The notes under the pieces were generated by a model. It was not told the origin of the DNA. It did not search any database and saw only the letters and a list, made by a program, of their open reading frames with translations. Of a DNA stretch of 10,698 nucleotides, positions 1-6,139 are shown in pieces. The stretch is from Mageeibacillus sp. UBA1257 (GTDB lineage: Bacteria; Bacillota; Clostridia; UBA1212; UBA1257). The DNA is taken from NCBI GenBank assembly GCA_002308775.1, contig DBVT01000007.1, positions 1-10,698 on the forward strand, given 5' to 3'. Position numbers and translations under genes: made by a program. Numbering within the stretch: the first letter of the stretch is position 1; each line of letters begins with the position of its first letter.

Positions 1-203
1 TAAAAGACCTTTCAATAGTGGGAGGCGCTCAGCGGATGGCTGTCATCGGAGAGGGAAACATAAATTTCGACCGCGTATTTTACGAGGCTGAAAGGGCGGG
101 AACAGAATATATGCTCGTCGAACAGGACGACTGCTACGGTGAAGATCCGTTCGAATGTCTCTCAAGGAGCTTTGAATATCTGAGATCATGCGGCTTCAAC
201 TGA
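1..203 (+). CDS. Sugar phosphate isomerase/epimerase (xylose isomerase-like TIM barrel), C-terminal fragment
   Basis: The reading frame is open from base 3 at the window edge and ends with TGA at 201-203, so only about the last 66 residues are visible. The segment LVEQDDCYGEDPFECLSRS followed by YLRSCGF matches, from memory, the C-terminal end of AP-endonuclease-2/xylose-isomerase-like sugar phosphate isomerases and epimerases, where a VEQD(D/N)CYG stretch ends the barrel and a helix closes the protein. These enzymes interconvert keto sugars or inositol-type intermediates in the cytoplasm using a divalent metal. The metal ligands lie upstream of the window and cannot be checked. The next gene is an oxidoreductase on the same strand 51 bases downstream, a frequent pairing in carbohydrate or polyol catabolism operons. 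The family assignment is fairly secure; the substrate is unknown. Confidence 0.75.
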   Translation, partial: KDLSIVGGAQRMAVIGEGNINFDRVFYEAERAGTEYMLVEQDDCYGEDPFECLSRSFEYLRSCGFN

Positions 204-220
204 TGCCGCAGTCACATTTT

Positions 221-236
221 AACAGAAAGATCTGTT
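221..236. repeat. Short perfect inverted repeat between isomerase and oxidoreductase genes
   Basis: AACAGA, a 4-base loop, then TCTGTT gives a perfect 6-bp AT-rich stem in the 51-base gap, just before the GGAGGT ribosome binding site (244-249) of the next gene. It lacks a GC-rich stem and a following T tract, so it does not look like a terminator. It may be a minor RNA hairpin or chance. Confidence 0.25.
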
Positions 237-254
237 TGCTTTCGGAGGTAAAAT

Positions 255-1427
255 ATGGATAAAGTCAGGATGGGCATCATCGGAATAGGCAACATGGGAA
301 GCGGCCATCTGAGCAATATTATCGCAGGAAAATGTCCCGAGATCGCGGTCACAGCTGTCTGCGACATAAACCCTGAGAGGCTCAGCTGGGCAAAAGAAAA
401 GACGGAAGGAAAGGCCGCGTGTTTTACAGATGCAGTTAAAATGATGGATTCGGGGCTCATAGACGCATGTCTTATCGCAGTTCCCCATTATTCACACCCG
501 AAACTCGCGATCGAAGCTCTCGGAAGAGGAATTCATGTGATGTGCGAAAAACCTGCCGGAGTGTACACAAAAGCTGTCCGAGAGATGAACGAGGCTGCGA
601 AAAAGAGCAACGCGAAATTCGGCATGATGTTCAATCAGCGCACGGACTGTATCTACCGTAAAATGCGCGAGATCGTTCAAAGCGGCAAATTGGGTAAAAT
701 TCGCAGGACGAACTGGATCATAACGAACTGGTACCGCCCGCAGGCATATTACGACTCCGGAGCGTGGAGAGCCACCTGGAGCGGCGAAGGCGGAGGCGTA
801 CTTCTGAACCAATGTCCTCACAATCTCGATCTGTGGCAGTGGATCTGCGGCATGCCGAAGACAGTAACTGCGCATCTCTATTACGGCAAGTGGCACGACA
901 TCGAAGTCGAGGATGATGTGACAGCATTTGTAGAATATGAAAACGGCGCGACAGGATCATTCATAACGACGACGGGCGACGCTCCCGGAACGAACAGATT
1001 TGAGATAACTTTAGACGGCGGAAAACTACTCGCGGAGAACGGCAAACTTCTCGTAACGGAGCTGGACGAACCTGAACCTGAATTCAGCAAAACGAACAGC
1101 AGACCGTTCGGCATGCCCTCGTGTAAAACATACGAAGCTCAAACAGACGGCCTTTCGGAACAGCATGTAGGCGTCCTGAACAGATTCGCCGCATCCATCC
1201 TTCGCGGCGAACAGATGGTCGCAGGCGGCGAAGAAGGCATCAACGGCCTCCTGATCTCGAACGCTATGCATCTTTCCTCCTGGCTCGGTAAAACGGTCGA
1301 AATTCCTTTTGACGAAGATCTTTTTTACGCGGAGCTCATGAAGAGGGTCGCAAATTCGAGGCGCAAGGAATTTTTCGAAGGCTCCGTCGCGGATCTGACA
1401 AATACGTATAATACAGGAAAGCCTTAA
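255..1427 (+). CDS. Gfo/Idh/MocA family NAD(P)-dependent oxidoreductase
   Basis: This 390-residue protein is full length for the Gfo/Idh/MocA family, which oxidises or reduces sugars, inositols and related polyols. The ATG is set by GGAGGT at 244-249, five bases upstream. The N-terminal Rossmann domain has the dinucleotide-binding motif GIGNMG (residues 10-15), and the family EKP motif is at 98-100, its lysine being the usual catalytic or substrate-contact residue. The C-terminal substrate domain begins around residue 125 and contains GGGVLLNQCPHNLDLWQW, with H189 and D192 where the family general acid/base histidine is expected. The position four residues before that histidine, usually Asp in the DxxxH motif, is Asn185; similar LLNQxPH versions occur in a common Bacillota subgroup, so this is probably a subfamily trait. 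It follows the isomerase gene on the same strand and is likely co-transcribed with it. Myo-inositol, galacturonate-like or other sugar substrates are all possible. Confidence 0.9.
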   Translation: MDKVRMGIIGIGNMGSGHLSNIIAGKCPEIAVTAVCDINPERLSWAKEKTEGKAACFTDAVKMMDSGLIDACLIAVPHYSHPKLAIEALGRGIHVMCEKPAGVYTKAVREMNEAAKKSNAKFGMMFNQRTDCIYRKMREIVQSGKLGKIRRTNWIITNWYRPQAYYDSGAWRATWSGEGGGVLLNQCPHNLDLWQWICGMPKTVTAHLYYGKWHDIEVEDDVTAFVEYENGATGSFITTTGDAPGTNRFEITLDGGKLLAENGKLLVTELDEPEPEFSKTNSRPFGMPSCKTYEAQTDGLSEQHVGVLNRFAASILRGEQMVAGGEEGINGLLISNAMHLSSWLGKTVEIPFDEDLFYAELMKRVANSRRKEFFEGSVADLTNTYNTGKP

Positions 1428-1457
1428 ATAAACGAAAAAAATATTGACGGCAAAAGC

Positions 1458-1500
1458 AAAAAGAGCTGTGACGGATATCTTTCCTTCACGGCTCTTTTTT
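1458..1500 (+). terminator. Intrinsic terminator of the isomerase-oxidoreductase operon
   Basis: AAAAAGAGCTGTGA (1458-1471) pairs with TCACGGCTCTTTTT (1486-1499) across a 14-base loop, with one T-G wobble. The 3' arm ends in a run of six T (1495-1500). A stem with a GC-containing core followed by a T tract is the standard Rho-independent form. The complementary A run on the 5' side means it could also act in the opposite direction. It sits about 30 bases after the oxidoreductase stop and separates that operon from the potassium genes. Confidence 0.85.
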
Positions 1501-1519
1501 ACGCTCTGACGGGTCATCT

Positions 1520-1563
1520 TTATGCAATCTTAATGTCGGGGGATATTTTTCTTATGCCATCTT
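1520..1563 (+). promoter_or_regulatory. 12-bp direct repeat, candidate operator of the ktr operon
   Basis: TTATGCAATCTT (1520-1531) recurs as TTATGCCATCTT (1552-1563), 11 of 12 positions identical, with starts 32 bases apart, close to three helical turns. The second copy covers the place where the -35 element of the TATAAT promoter downstream should be. OmpR/PhoB-class regulators commonly bind direct repeats on one face of the helix next to weak -35 elements, and such a regulator is encoded by the last gene of this same operon. The repeat is directly visible; the role as a binding site for that regulator is inference. It does not obviously match the E. coli KdpE site. Confidence 0.45.
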
Positions 1564-1577
1564 TTTAAGGAAAAACG

Positions 1578-1583
1578 TATAAT
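1578..1583 (+). promoter_or_regulatory. -10 element of the putative ktr operon promoter
   Basis: A perfect TATAAT hexamer lies 71 bases before the ktrB ATG, just after the terminator of the previous operon. At 17-bp spacing the -35 position (1555-1560) reads TGCCAT, which barely resembles TTGACA. That pattern suits an activator-dependent sigma-A promoter. Transcription would start near 1590, giving a leader of about 64 bases. Confidence 0.5.
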
Positions 1584-1589
1584 CGGTTC

Positions 1590-1653
1590 TGCTGAACGGG
1601 CGGTGAAAGGCGGCAAGCGCCGATCGCAGGCCTCCGGGAGAAAGGGTTTTACG
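1590..1653 (+). promoter_or_regulatory. GC-rich 5' leader of ktrB
   Basis: The predicted untranslated leader is clearly more GC-rich than its surroundings. It contains a compact hairpin, GGCG-GCAAG-CGCC (1609-1621), and a CTCC stretch (1632-1635) immediately before the GGGAGAAAGGG region (1636-1645) that holds the ribosome binding site. I looked for the hallmarks of the c-di-AMP (ydaO/yuaA) riboswitch often found on K+ transporter genes and do not recognise them; the leader is also far too short for it. It may modulate translation or be unstructured in practice. Confidence 0.25.
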
Positions 1654-3009
1654 ATGAACAAGATCGAAGACAGCGAGAAAAAAATAAAAAAGAAAAAGCT
1701 ATCACCGTTCCAGATCATAATTTTCGGATTCGCGGGAGTGCTGATCACAGGCGCAATACTGCTTATGATGCCGATATCATCGAAGAACGGCGCGTTCACG
1801 CCTTTCAATGAAGCGCTTTTTACTTCGACATCGGCTGTTTGCGTCACGGGACTTGTCATACATGATACGGCTGCATACTGGTCCGCTTTCGGGCAGGCAG
1901 TCATACTTGTACTGATACAAACAGGCGGGCTCGGAGTCATCACTGTTGCCGCGTCGCTCGCGCTGGTGTCGGGCAGGCGCATCAGTCTTCTTCAGAGGAG
2001 CATCATGCAGGAGGCGATATCTGCTTCGAAGATAGGCGGTATAGTGAAACTTACGCTGTTCATCCTCAAGGCGACACTGATATTCGAAATAGGCGGGGCT
2101 CTTACGATGATGCCTGTTTTTTGCGTAAAATACGGTCCGAAAGGCATCTGGATGTCGTTTTTTCACTCGATCTCGGCGTTTTGCAACGCGGGATTCGATA
2201 TTATGGGAGAAGAATCGGGGCAGTTCACATCGTTCTCGTCATTCTCGTCACAGCCGTTGATCAATATCGTGGTCATCAGTCTGATCATCATAGGAGGCAT
2301 CGGGTTTCTGACATGGGAAGACCTCGTGACAAACAAATTCCACGTCAAGAGATACAGGATGCAGACGAAGATAATACTGTCGTTTTCTGCGATACTCATA
2401 ATCATCCCCTTCGTATTTTTCTTCTTTGTGGATTTTAACGGGCTGCCTCTCGGAAAGAGAATACTCGTGTCGCTCTTCCAGGCGGTGACACCGAGGACGG
2501 CAGGTTTCAACACGGAAAATATAGCTGCCATGTCGGGCGGCAGCAAAGGTATGATCGTCTTCCTGATGCTCACGGGAGGAGCACCGGGGTCTACCGCGGG
2601 AGGAATGAAAACGACAACGATGGCCGTTTTACTTCTGAATGCGATAGCTATAATAAGGCGGAAAGACGACTCCGAGGCGTTTGGAAGAAGGATAGACATA
2701 AGCGTTACGAGGAATGCCACTGCGCTCCTTTTGATGTATGTTTTCCTGTTTGGCGCGAGCGCGATAGTAATCAGCACGCTGGAGGGCATACCTGTCGCAA
2801 CGTGCCTTTTTGAAACTGCCTCGGCGATCGGAACAGTCGGACTCACCCTCGGAATAACACCGGAACTCGGCGTGATATCTCAGGTGATACTCATGCTTCT
2901 GATGTTTTTCGGCAGAGTCGGAGGGCTCACACTCATATACGCGGCGATATCCCAACCGGGAAATAAAAAGAAATCCAAACTGCCGCTTGAACGTATAACG
3001 ATAGGATAA
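1654..3009 (+). CDS. ktrB: Potassium uptake protein KtrB/TrkH family (K+-translocating subunit)
   Basis: The integral membrane subunit of a Ktr/Trk potassium uptake system, 451 residues from the chosen ATG, close to KtrB length. It has the four M1-P-M2 repeats of this superfamily, each with its selectivity-filter loop visible: SAVCVTGL (filter Gly66), SAFCNAGF (Gly180), VTPRTAGFN (Gly284) and SAIGTVGL (Gly396). The GGAPGSTAGG loop after the third repeat matches the intramembrane gating loop of KtrB. The N-terminus is a short Lys-rich cytoplasmic tail, then the first membrane helix at about 20-40. I start at ATG 1654 because GGGAG/AAAGGG precedes it by 8-13 bases. An in-frame GTG at 1603 would add 17 basic residues but has no ribosome binding site. 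ktrA follows after 14 bases. By family knowledge, KtrB imports K+ coupled to or stimulated by Na+ and requires the KtrA ring. Confidence 0.93.
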   Translation: MNKIEDSEKKIKKKKLSPFQIIIFGFAGVLITGAILLMMPISSKNGAFTPFNEALFTSTSAVCVTGLVIHDTAAYWSAFGQAVILVLIQTGGLGVITVAASLALVSGRRISLLQRSIMQEAISASKIGGIVKLTLFILKATLIFEIGGALTMMPVFCVKYGPKGIWMSFFHSISAFCNAGFDIMGEESGQFTSFSSFSSQPLINIVVISLIIIGGIGFLTWEDLVTNKFHVKRYRMQTKIILSFSAILIIIPFVFFFFVDFNGLPLGKRILVSLFQAVTPRTAGFNTENIAAMSGGSKGMIVFLMLTGGAPGSTAGGMKTTTMAVLLLNAIAIIRRKDDSEAFGRRIDISVTRNATALLLMYVFLFGASAIVISTLEGIPVATCLFETASAIGTVGLTLGITPELGVISQVILMLLMFFGRVGGLTLIYAAISQPGNKKKSKLPLERITIG

Positions 3010-3023
3010 CAGGAGGTCAGATA

Positions 3024-3671
3024 ATGAAATCGATTTTAATTGTAGGACTCGGAAATTTCGGAAAACATCTCGCGAATCAGCTGAATCTGCTCGGGCATCA
3101 GGTGATGGGCGTCGATCAGGACGAAGATAAAGTCAATGATGTTTTACCGCTCCTGACGAATGCCCAGATAGGAGACGCGACTAATCCCGCGTTCGTAAAA
3201 TCTCTCGGTGTAGGCAATTTCGACGTGTGCATGGTGACTATTGGAGACGATTTCCAGAGTTCTCTGGAGACAACGTCTCTGCTGAAGGAAATGGGAGCGA
3301 AATTCGTCGTAGCACGTGCAGACAGAGAAGTTCACGCGAAATTTTTGTTAAAAAACGGCGCCGACGAAGTCGTATATCCCGAAAAACAGGTCGCCAGATG
3401 GGCGGCTATAAGATACAGTTCCGACCATATTTTCGACTATATCGAACTTGAGGACGGGCTCGCTATGTTCGAGGTATCTGTTCCGAGATCTTGGGTCGGA
3501 ATGAGCGTAGGACAGATCGATATACGTAAGAAATACAACATCACGATCATGGCCATAAAGCAGAACGGAAAGATGAATGTCTCGATAACGCCTGATACCA
3601 TTTTGACGGAAAACAAGACGCTGCTCGTTCTGGGTGAGTATAAGGCGATCCAGAAATGCTTTCAAATCTAA
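3024..3671 (+). CDS. ktrA: Potassium uptake regulatory subunit KtrA/TrkA family (RCK protein)
   Basis: A cytoplasmic gating subunit of 215 residues, the usual size of single-RCK KtrA proteins. The RCK_N Rossmann domain starts with GLGNFG (residues 8-13) for nucleotide binding, with the acidic residue D31 at the end of the second strand; ATP or ADP binding here controls the channel. The RCK_C domain covers roughly residues 130-215 (FEVSVPRSWVGMSVGQIDIRKKYNI is its typical beginning). AGGAGG at 3011-3016 precedes the ATG, and the gene lies 14 bases after ktrB. In Staphylococcus and Bacillus, KtrA RCK_C binds c-di-AMP and this inactivates uptake. That ability is plausible here but cannot be read residue by residue. 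KtrA forms an octameric ring below a KtrB dimer. Confidence 0.93.
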   Translation: MKSILIVGLGNFGKHLANQLNLLGHQVMGVDQDEDKVNDVLPLLTNAQIGDATNPAFVKSLGVGNFDVCMVTIGDDFQSSLETTSLLKEMGAKFVVARADREVHAKFLLKNGADEVVYPEKQVARWAAIRYSSDHIFDYIELEDGLAMFEVSVPRSWVGMSVGQIDIRKKYNITIMAIKQNGKMNVSITPDTILTENKTLLVLGEYKAIQKCFQI

Positions 3672-3724
3672 CTTATGAAAGAAAAATTTTACATGAAGGA
3701 AAAATACAGAGGAGGTGAGCGGTA

Positions 3725-4060
3725 ATGAAGGAAGGATTGATCGAAGGTATTCTGCTGATAGTTGCTGTTCTGGGCATGTTCGTCTTCGGAGGTTTTCTTT
3801 TTGCGAAGTTCGACAGATTCCTGGACAAAAACAGACGTACGATAGAGAAAGAAAACGAAAAACCTGAACCCTCCTGCGTAATGCTCACAGGTGACGCAAC
3901 AGATGAGGAAACTTTGAAAGAAATACATAAGTTCAAGAAAACGCACGAAAAGGTACACGTCCTGATATGCGAAACACCTGATGATACAGCATGTGATAAT
4001 AAAATCGAAGCTGAAAAACAGGAAGAGGAAGTCGACCGTCGAAAAGGAAGATTGGACTAA
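3725..4060 (+). CDS. Small one-TM protein of unknown function within the K+ uptake operon
   Basis: A 111-residue protein with one hydrophobic helix at about residues 8-29, followed by FAKFDRFLDKNRRTIEKE, a charged amphipathic stretch. A short segment at about 48-82 could form a small alpha/beta unit (strand CVMLTG, helix, strand VHVLICE). The C-terminal tail is strongly charged and Glu/Lys/Arg rich. I recall small proteins with a similar FGYFLMKKLDxFLxENR start encoded next to K+ transporters and Kdp-type kinases in Clostridia, so this may be a short member of that group. A very strong ribosome binding site (GGAGGTGAG, 3711-3719) precedes the ATG, so it is almost certainly translated. It sits between the transporter genes and the sensor kinase. 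It could be an accessory or signalling link between them, but nothing in the sequence proves a role. Topology is probably a short outside N-terminus with the bulk cytoplasmic. Confidence 0.75.
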   Translation: MKEGLIEGILLIVAVLGMFVFGGFLFAKFDRFLDKNRRTIEKENEKPEPSCVMLTGDATDEETLKEIHKFKKTHEKVHVLICETPDDTACDNKIEAEKQEEEVDRRKGRLD

Positions 4061-4087
4061 CGAAAAAAAGAGTGTTATATTTATTGT

Positions 4088-4102
4088 CGCATTTATCATG
4101 CG
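4088..4102. repeat. Perfect inverted repeat before the sensor kinase gene
   Basis: CGCAT-TTATC-ATGCG is a perfect 5-bp stem with a 5-base loop in the 69-base gap before the kinase start. It is not followed by T residues, so it does not look like a terminator. It could be a small hairpin or a dyad operator in an internal regulatory region; chance is also possible. Confidence 0.25.
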
Positions 4103-4113
4103 GGCGGATGAAG

Positions 4114-4124
4114 AAGGCGGTGAT
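4114..4124 (+). promoter_or_regulatory. Ribosome binding site that sets the GTG start of the sensor kinase
   Basis: AAGGCGGTGAT differs by a single base from the full anti-16S complement AAGGAGGTGAT and lies 5 bases before the GTG at 4130. No ATG in frame gives a better start, so GTG is preferred. Confidence 0.7.
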
Positions 4125-4129
4125 GACGT

Positions 4130-6139
4130 GTGACGCAACAAAATAATAAAGATGAGAGAAGAACGGCAGAACATACGCTTGTGTGTCTTTCTCCTTCGCC
4201 TACGAATACGAGAATAATAAAAACAGCCGCAAAAATGGCGAAGGCATTCGGAGGTTCTTTTACCGCGTTGTATGTAAAAACGTCTTCATTCGAAAGTTTG
4301 ACGGAAGAAGACAGGAAGAGACTGCAAAAAAATACCGCGCTCGCGGAAAGTCTGGGCGCTGATACGGCGACCGTAAACGGTGACGACGTGTCGTTCCAGA
4401 TAGCAGAATTTGCGAGACTTTCAGGCGTGACGCAGATAGTTATAGGACGCAGCAATACGAAAAAACGCCATTTCTGGAGCAAGAGTTCCCTTACAGACAA
4501 ACTTATCGAGATCGCTCCGACGTGTGACATACATATTATCCCTGATGCGACTTCGGGAGGAAGCTACAAAGAAAAAAGAAACGGATTCGCGAGCAGATTC
4601 GTTCCTTACCCCAAAGATCTTCTGATCACTGTGATGATCCTTATAATAGTCACACTGATCGGAATGCTTTTCCTCGATCTTGGTATAACGGAGGCGAACA
4701 TAATCGCGATGTATATACTCGGGGTGCTGCTCACTGCGATTTTTACGAGAGGATATGTGAGCGGGATCATCAGCTCTATAGCAGGAGTCATACTGTTCAA
4801 CTTCTTTATGACAGAGCCCAGATTCGACTTCAGAGCGTACGATCCCGGTTATTCTGTCACATTTGCGATCATGCTCGTTATATCAATAGTGACGTGTACG
4901 CTCACTTCAAAACTCAAGGATCAGGCGAAGCTTTCGGCGATGACGGCTTTCAGGACAAAAGTGCTTTTCGACACGAGCAACCTTCTTAAAAAGGTCAGTG
5001 AAGACGAAGAGGTAATGAAGGTCCTTGCGAGCCAGCTCAATGTCATGCTTGACAGAAACGTGATCGTCTATCCCGAATCGATGGGACAGTTGATGAAAGG
5101 ATATATTTTTACTTCGACAACAGATCCTGAAGAGAATGTATTCTTTTCGGCAAAGGACAGGGAAGCCGCCGAACTCGCTCTGATAAAGAAAGGAAAGACA
5201 GGCCATACGACTGACATGGCAAAAGATGCGGAGTGCCTTTACATTCCAATCAAAACGAATGAAAAAGTGTACGGTGTAGTGGGAATACAGTCAAAAGGCA
5301 AGCAGTTTGATTCGTTTGAAAGCAGTGTCGCAGATTCAATAATAGGCGAAGGAGCGCTGACGATAGAGAGAAACAGGACAGCGCGAGAAAAGGAAAAATC
5401 AGATCTGAGAGCCAAAAACGAGAGGCTCAGGTCTAATTTGTTGAGATCGATATCACACGATTTAAGAACGCCTCTCACATCGATTTCGGGCAACGCGAGC
5501 AACCTCCTTTCAAATTATCAGGCACTTGACAGCGAGACGAGAACGCAGATGTTTACCGATATATATGACGACGCGCAGTGGCTGATATCTCTCGTGGAAA
5601 ACCTGCTTTTTGTAACGAGAATGGAAGACGGGACAATAAAAGTGAATACATCCGCTCAACTGATAGAGGAAGTGATAGACGAGGCCCTGCGCCATCTCGG
5701 AAGAAAAAAGACGGAACACAATATTACGGTAAAATACGAACAGGAGCTTCTGCTGGCAAAGATCGACGCGAGGATGATAATACAGGTCGTGATAAACATA
5801 GTAGACAACGCCATAAAATATACGCCTCCCGGGTCTGACATAGTCATTACCGCAGGCAGAAGCGGCGACCTTATACGCGTAAGCATAGCTGACAACGGGG
5901 CAGGTATATCTGACAGTGAAAAAGAGCAGGTCTTTGAAATGTTTTTTACCGGGAACAGTTCTGTTGCAGACAGCAGGAGAAGCCTCGGTCTCGGTCTTGC
6001 CCTTTGCAGGGCGATAATACGCGCTCACGGAGGAGAACTTACTCTGTCCGACAATATACCGCACGGGTCGGTATTCACTTTTACACTACAGTCGGGAGAA
6101 GTGGATATGCCCGAAATGGAAGAGGAGAATGAACGATGA
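4130..6139 (+). CDS. kdpD: KdpD-like sensor histidine kinase lacking the N-terminal KdpD domain
   Basis: A membrane sensor kinase of 669 residues with a GTG start. Domain order: a universal-stress-protein-like domain (about 14-140), four membrane helices of the KdpD/DUF4118 type (about 164-258), a GAF-like domain (about 275-400), HisKA with the H-box SHDLRTP (phospho-accepting H443), and HATPase_c with N-box N560 (VDNAIKYTPPG), G1 box DNGAGIS, F box FEMFF and G2 box LGLGLA. All kinase boxes are intact. E. coli KdpD (about 894 residues) has an additional N-terminal P-loop-bearing KdpD domain that is absent here. The USP-like part contains S21-P-S23, exactly 20 residues, then F44-T-A-L-Y48, matching the SxS-X20-FTAxY motif tied to c-di-AMP binding in S. 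aureus KdpD. The stop overlaps the start of the response regulator as ATGA, implying translational coupling. The likely role is sensing K+ or osmotic status to control the adjacent Ktr system, since no kdpFABC is present here. Confidence 0.88.
   Translation: MTQQNNKDERRTAEHTLVCLSPSPTNTRIIKTAAKMAKAFGGSFTALYVKTSSFESLTEEDRKRLQKNTALAESLGADTATVNGDDVSFQIAEFARLSGVTQIVIGRSNTKKRHFWSKSSLTDKLIEIAPTCDIHIIPDATSGGSYKEKRNGFASRFVPYPKDLLITVMILIIVTLIGMLFLDLGITEANIIAMYILGVLLTAIFTRGYVSGIISSIAGVILFNFFMTEPRFDFRAYDPGYSVTFAIMLVISIVTCTLTSKLKDQAKLSAMTAFRTKVLFDTSNLLKKVSEDEEVMKVLASQLNVMLDRNVIVYPESMGQLMKGYIFTSTTDPEENVFFSAKDREAAELALIKKGKTGHTTDMAKDAECLYIPIKTNEKVYGVVGIQSKGKQFDSFESSVADSIIGEGALTIERNRTAREKEKSDLRAKNERLRSNLLRSISHDLRTPLTSISGNASNLLSNYQALDSETRTQMFTDIYDDAQWLISLVENLLFVTRMEDGTIKVNTSAQLIEEVIDEALRHLGRKKTEHNITVKYEQELLLAKIDARMIIQVVINIVDNAIKYTPPGSDIVITAGRSGDLIRVSIADNGAGISDSEKEQVFEMFFTGNSSVADSRRSLGLGLALCRAIIRAHGGELTLSDNIPHGSVFTFTLQSGEVDMPEMEEENER

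Noticed and set aside
221..236. AACAGA/TCTGTT hairpin as a terminator between isomerase and oxidoreductase
   Set aside because: AT-rich 6-bp stem with no T tract; the two genes are more likely co-transcribed.
1026..1517. Minus-strand open frame of 163 codons across the end of the oxidoreductase gene
   Set aside because: It runs through the terminator hairpin and is antisense to a conserved gene; no family features.
1603..1653. Upstream GTG start that would lengthen KtrB by 17 basic residues
   Set aside because: No ribosome binding site precedes it and it lies about 13 bases from the predicted transcription start; ATG 1654 has a suitable site and gives normal KtrB length.
1501..1653. Possible c-di-AMP (ydaO/yuaA) riboswitch ahead of ktrB
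   Set aside because: None of the conserved sequence blocks I know for that class are present, and the leader after the TATAAT box is only about 64 bases.
2163..2846. Long open frame of 227 codons on the minus strand opposite ktrB
   Set aside because: It is the mirror of a conserved membrane protein with intact filter motifs, and its translation shows no recognisable domain.
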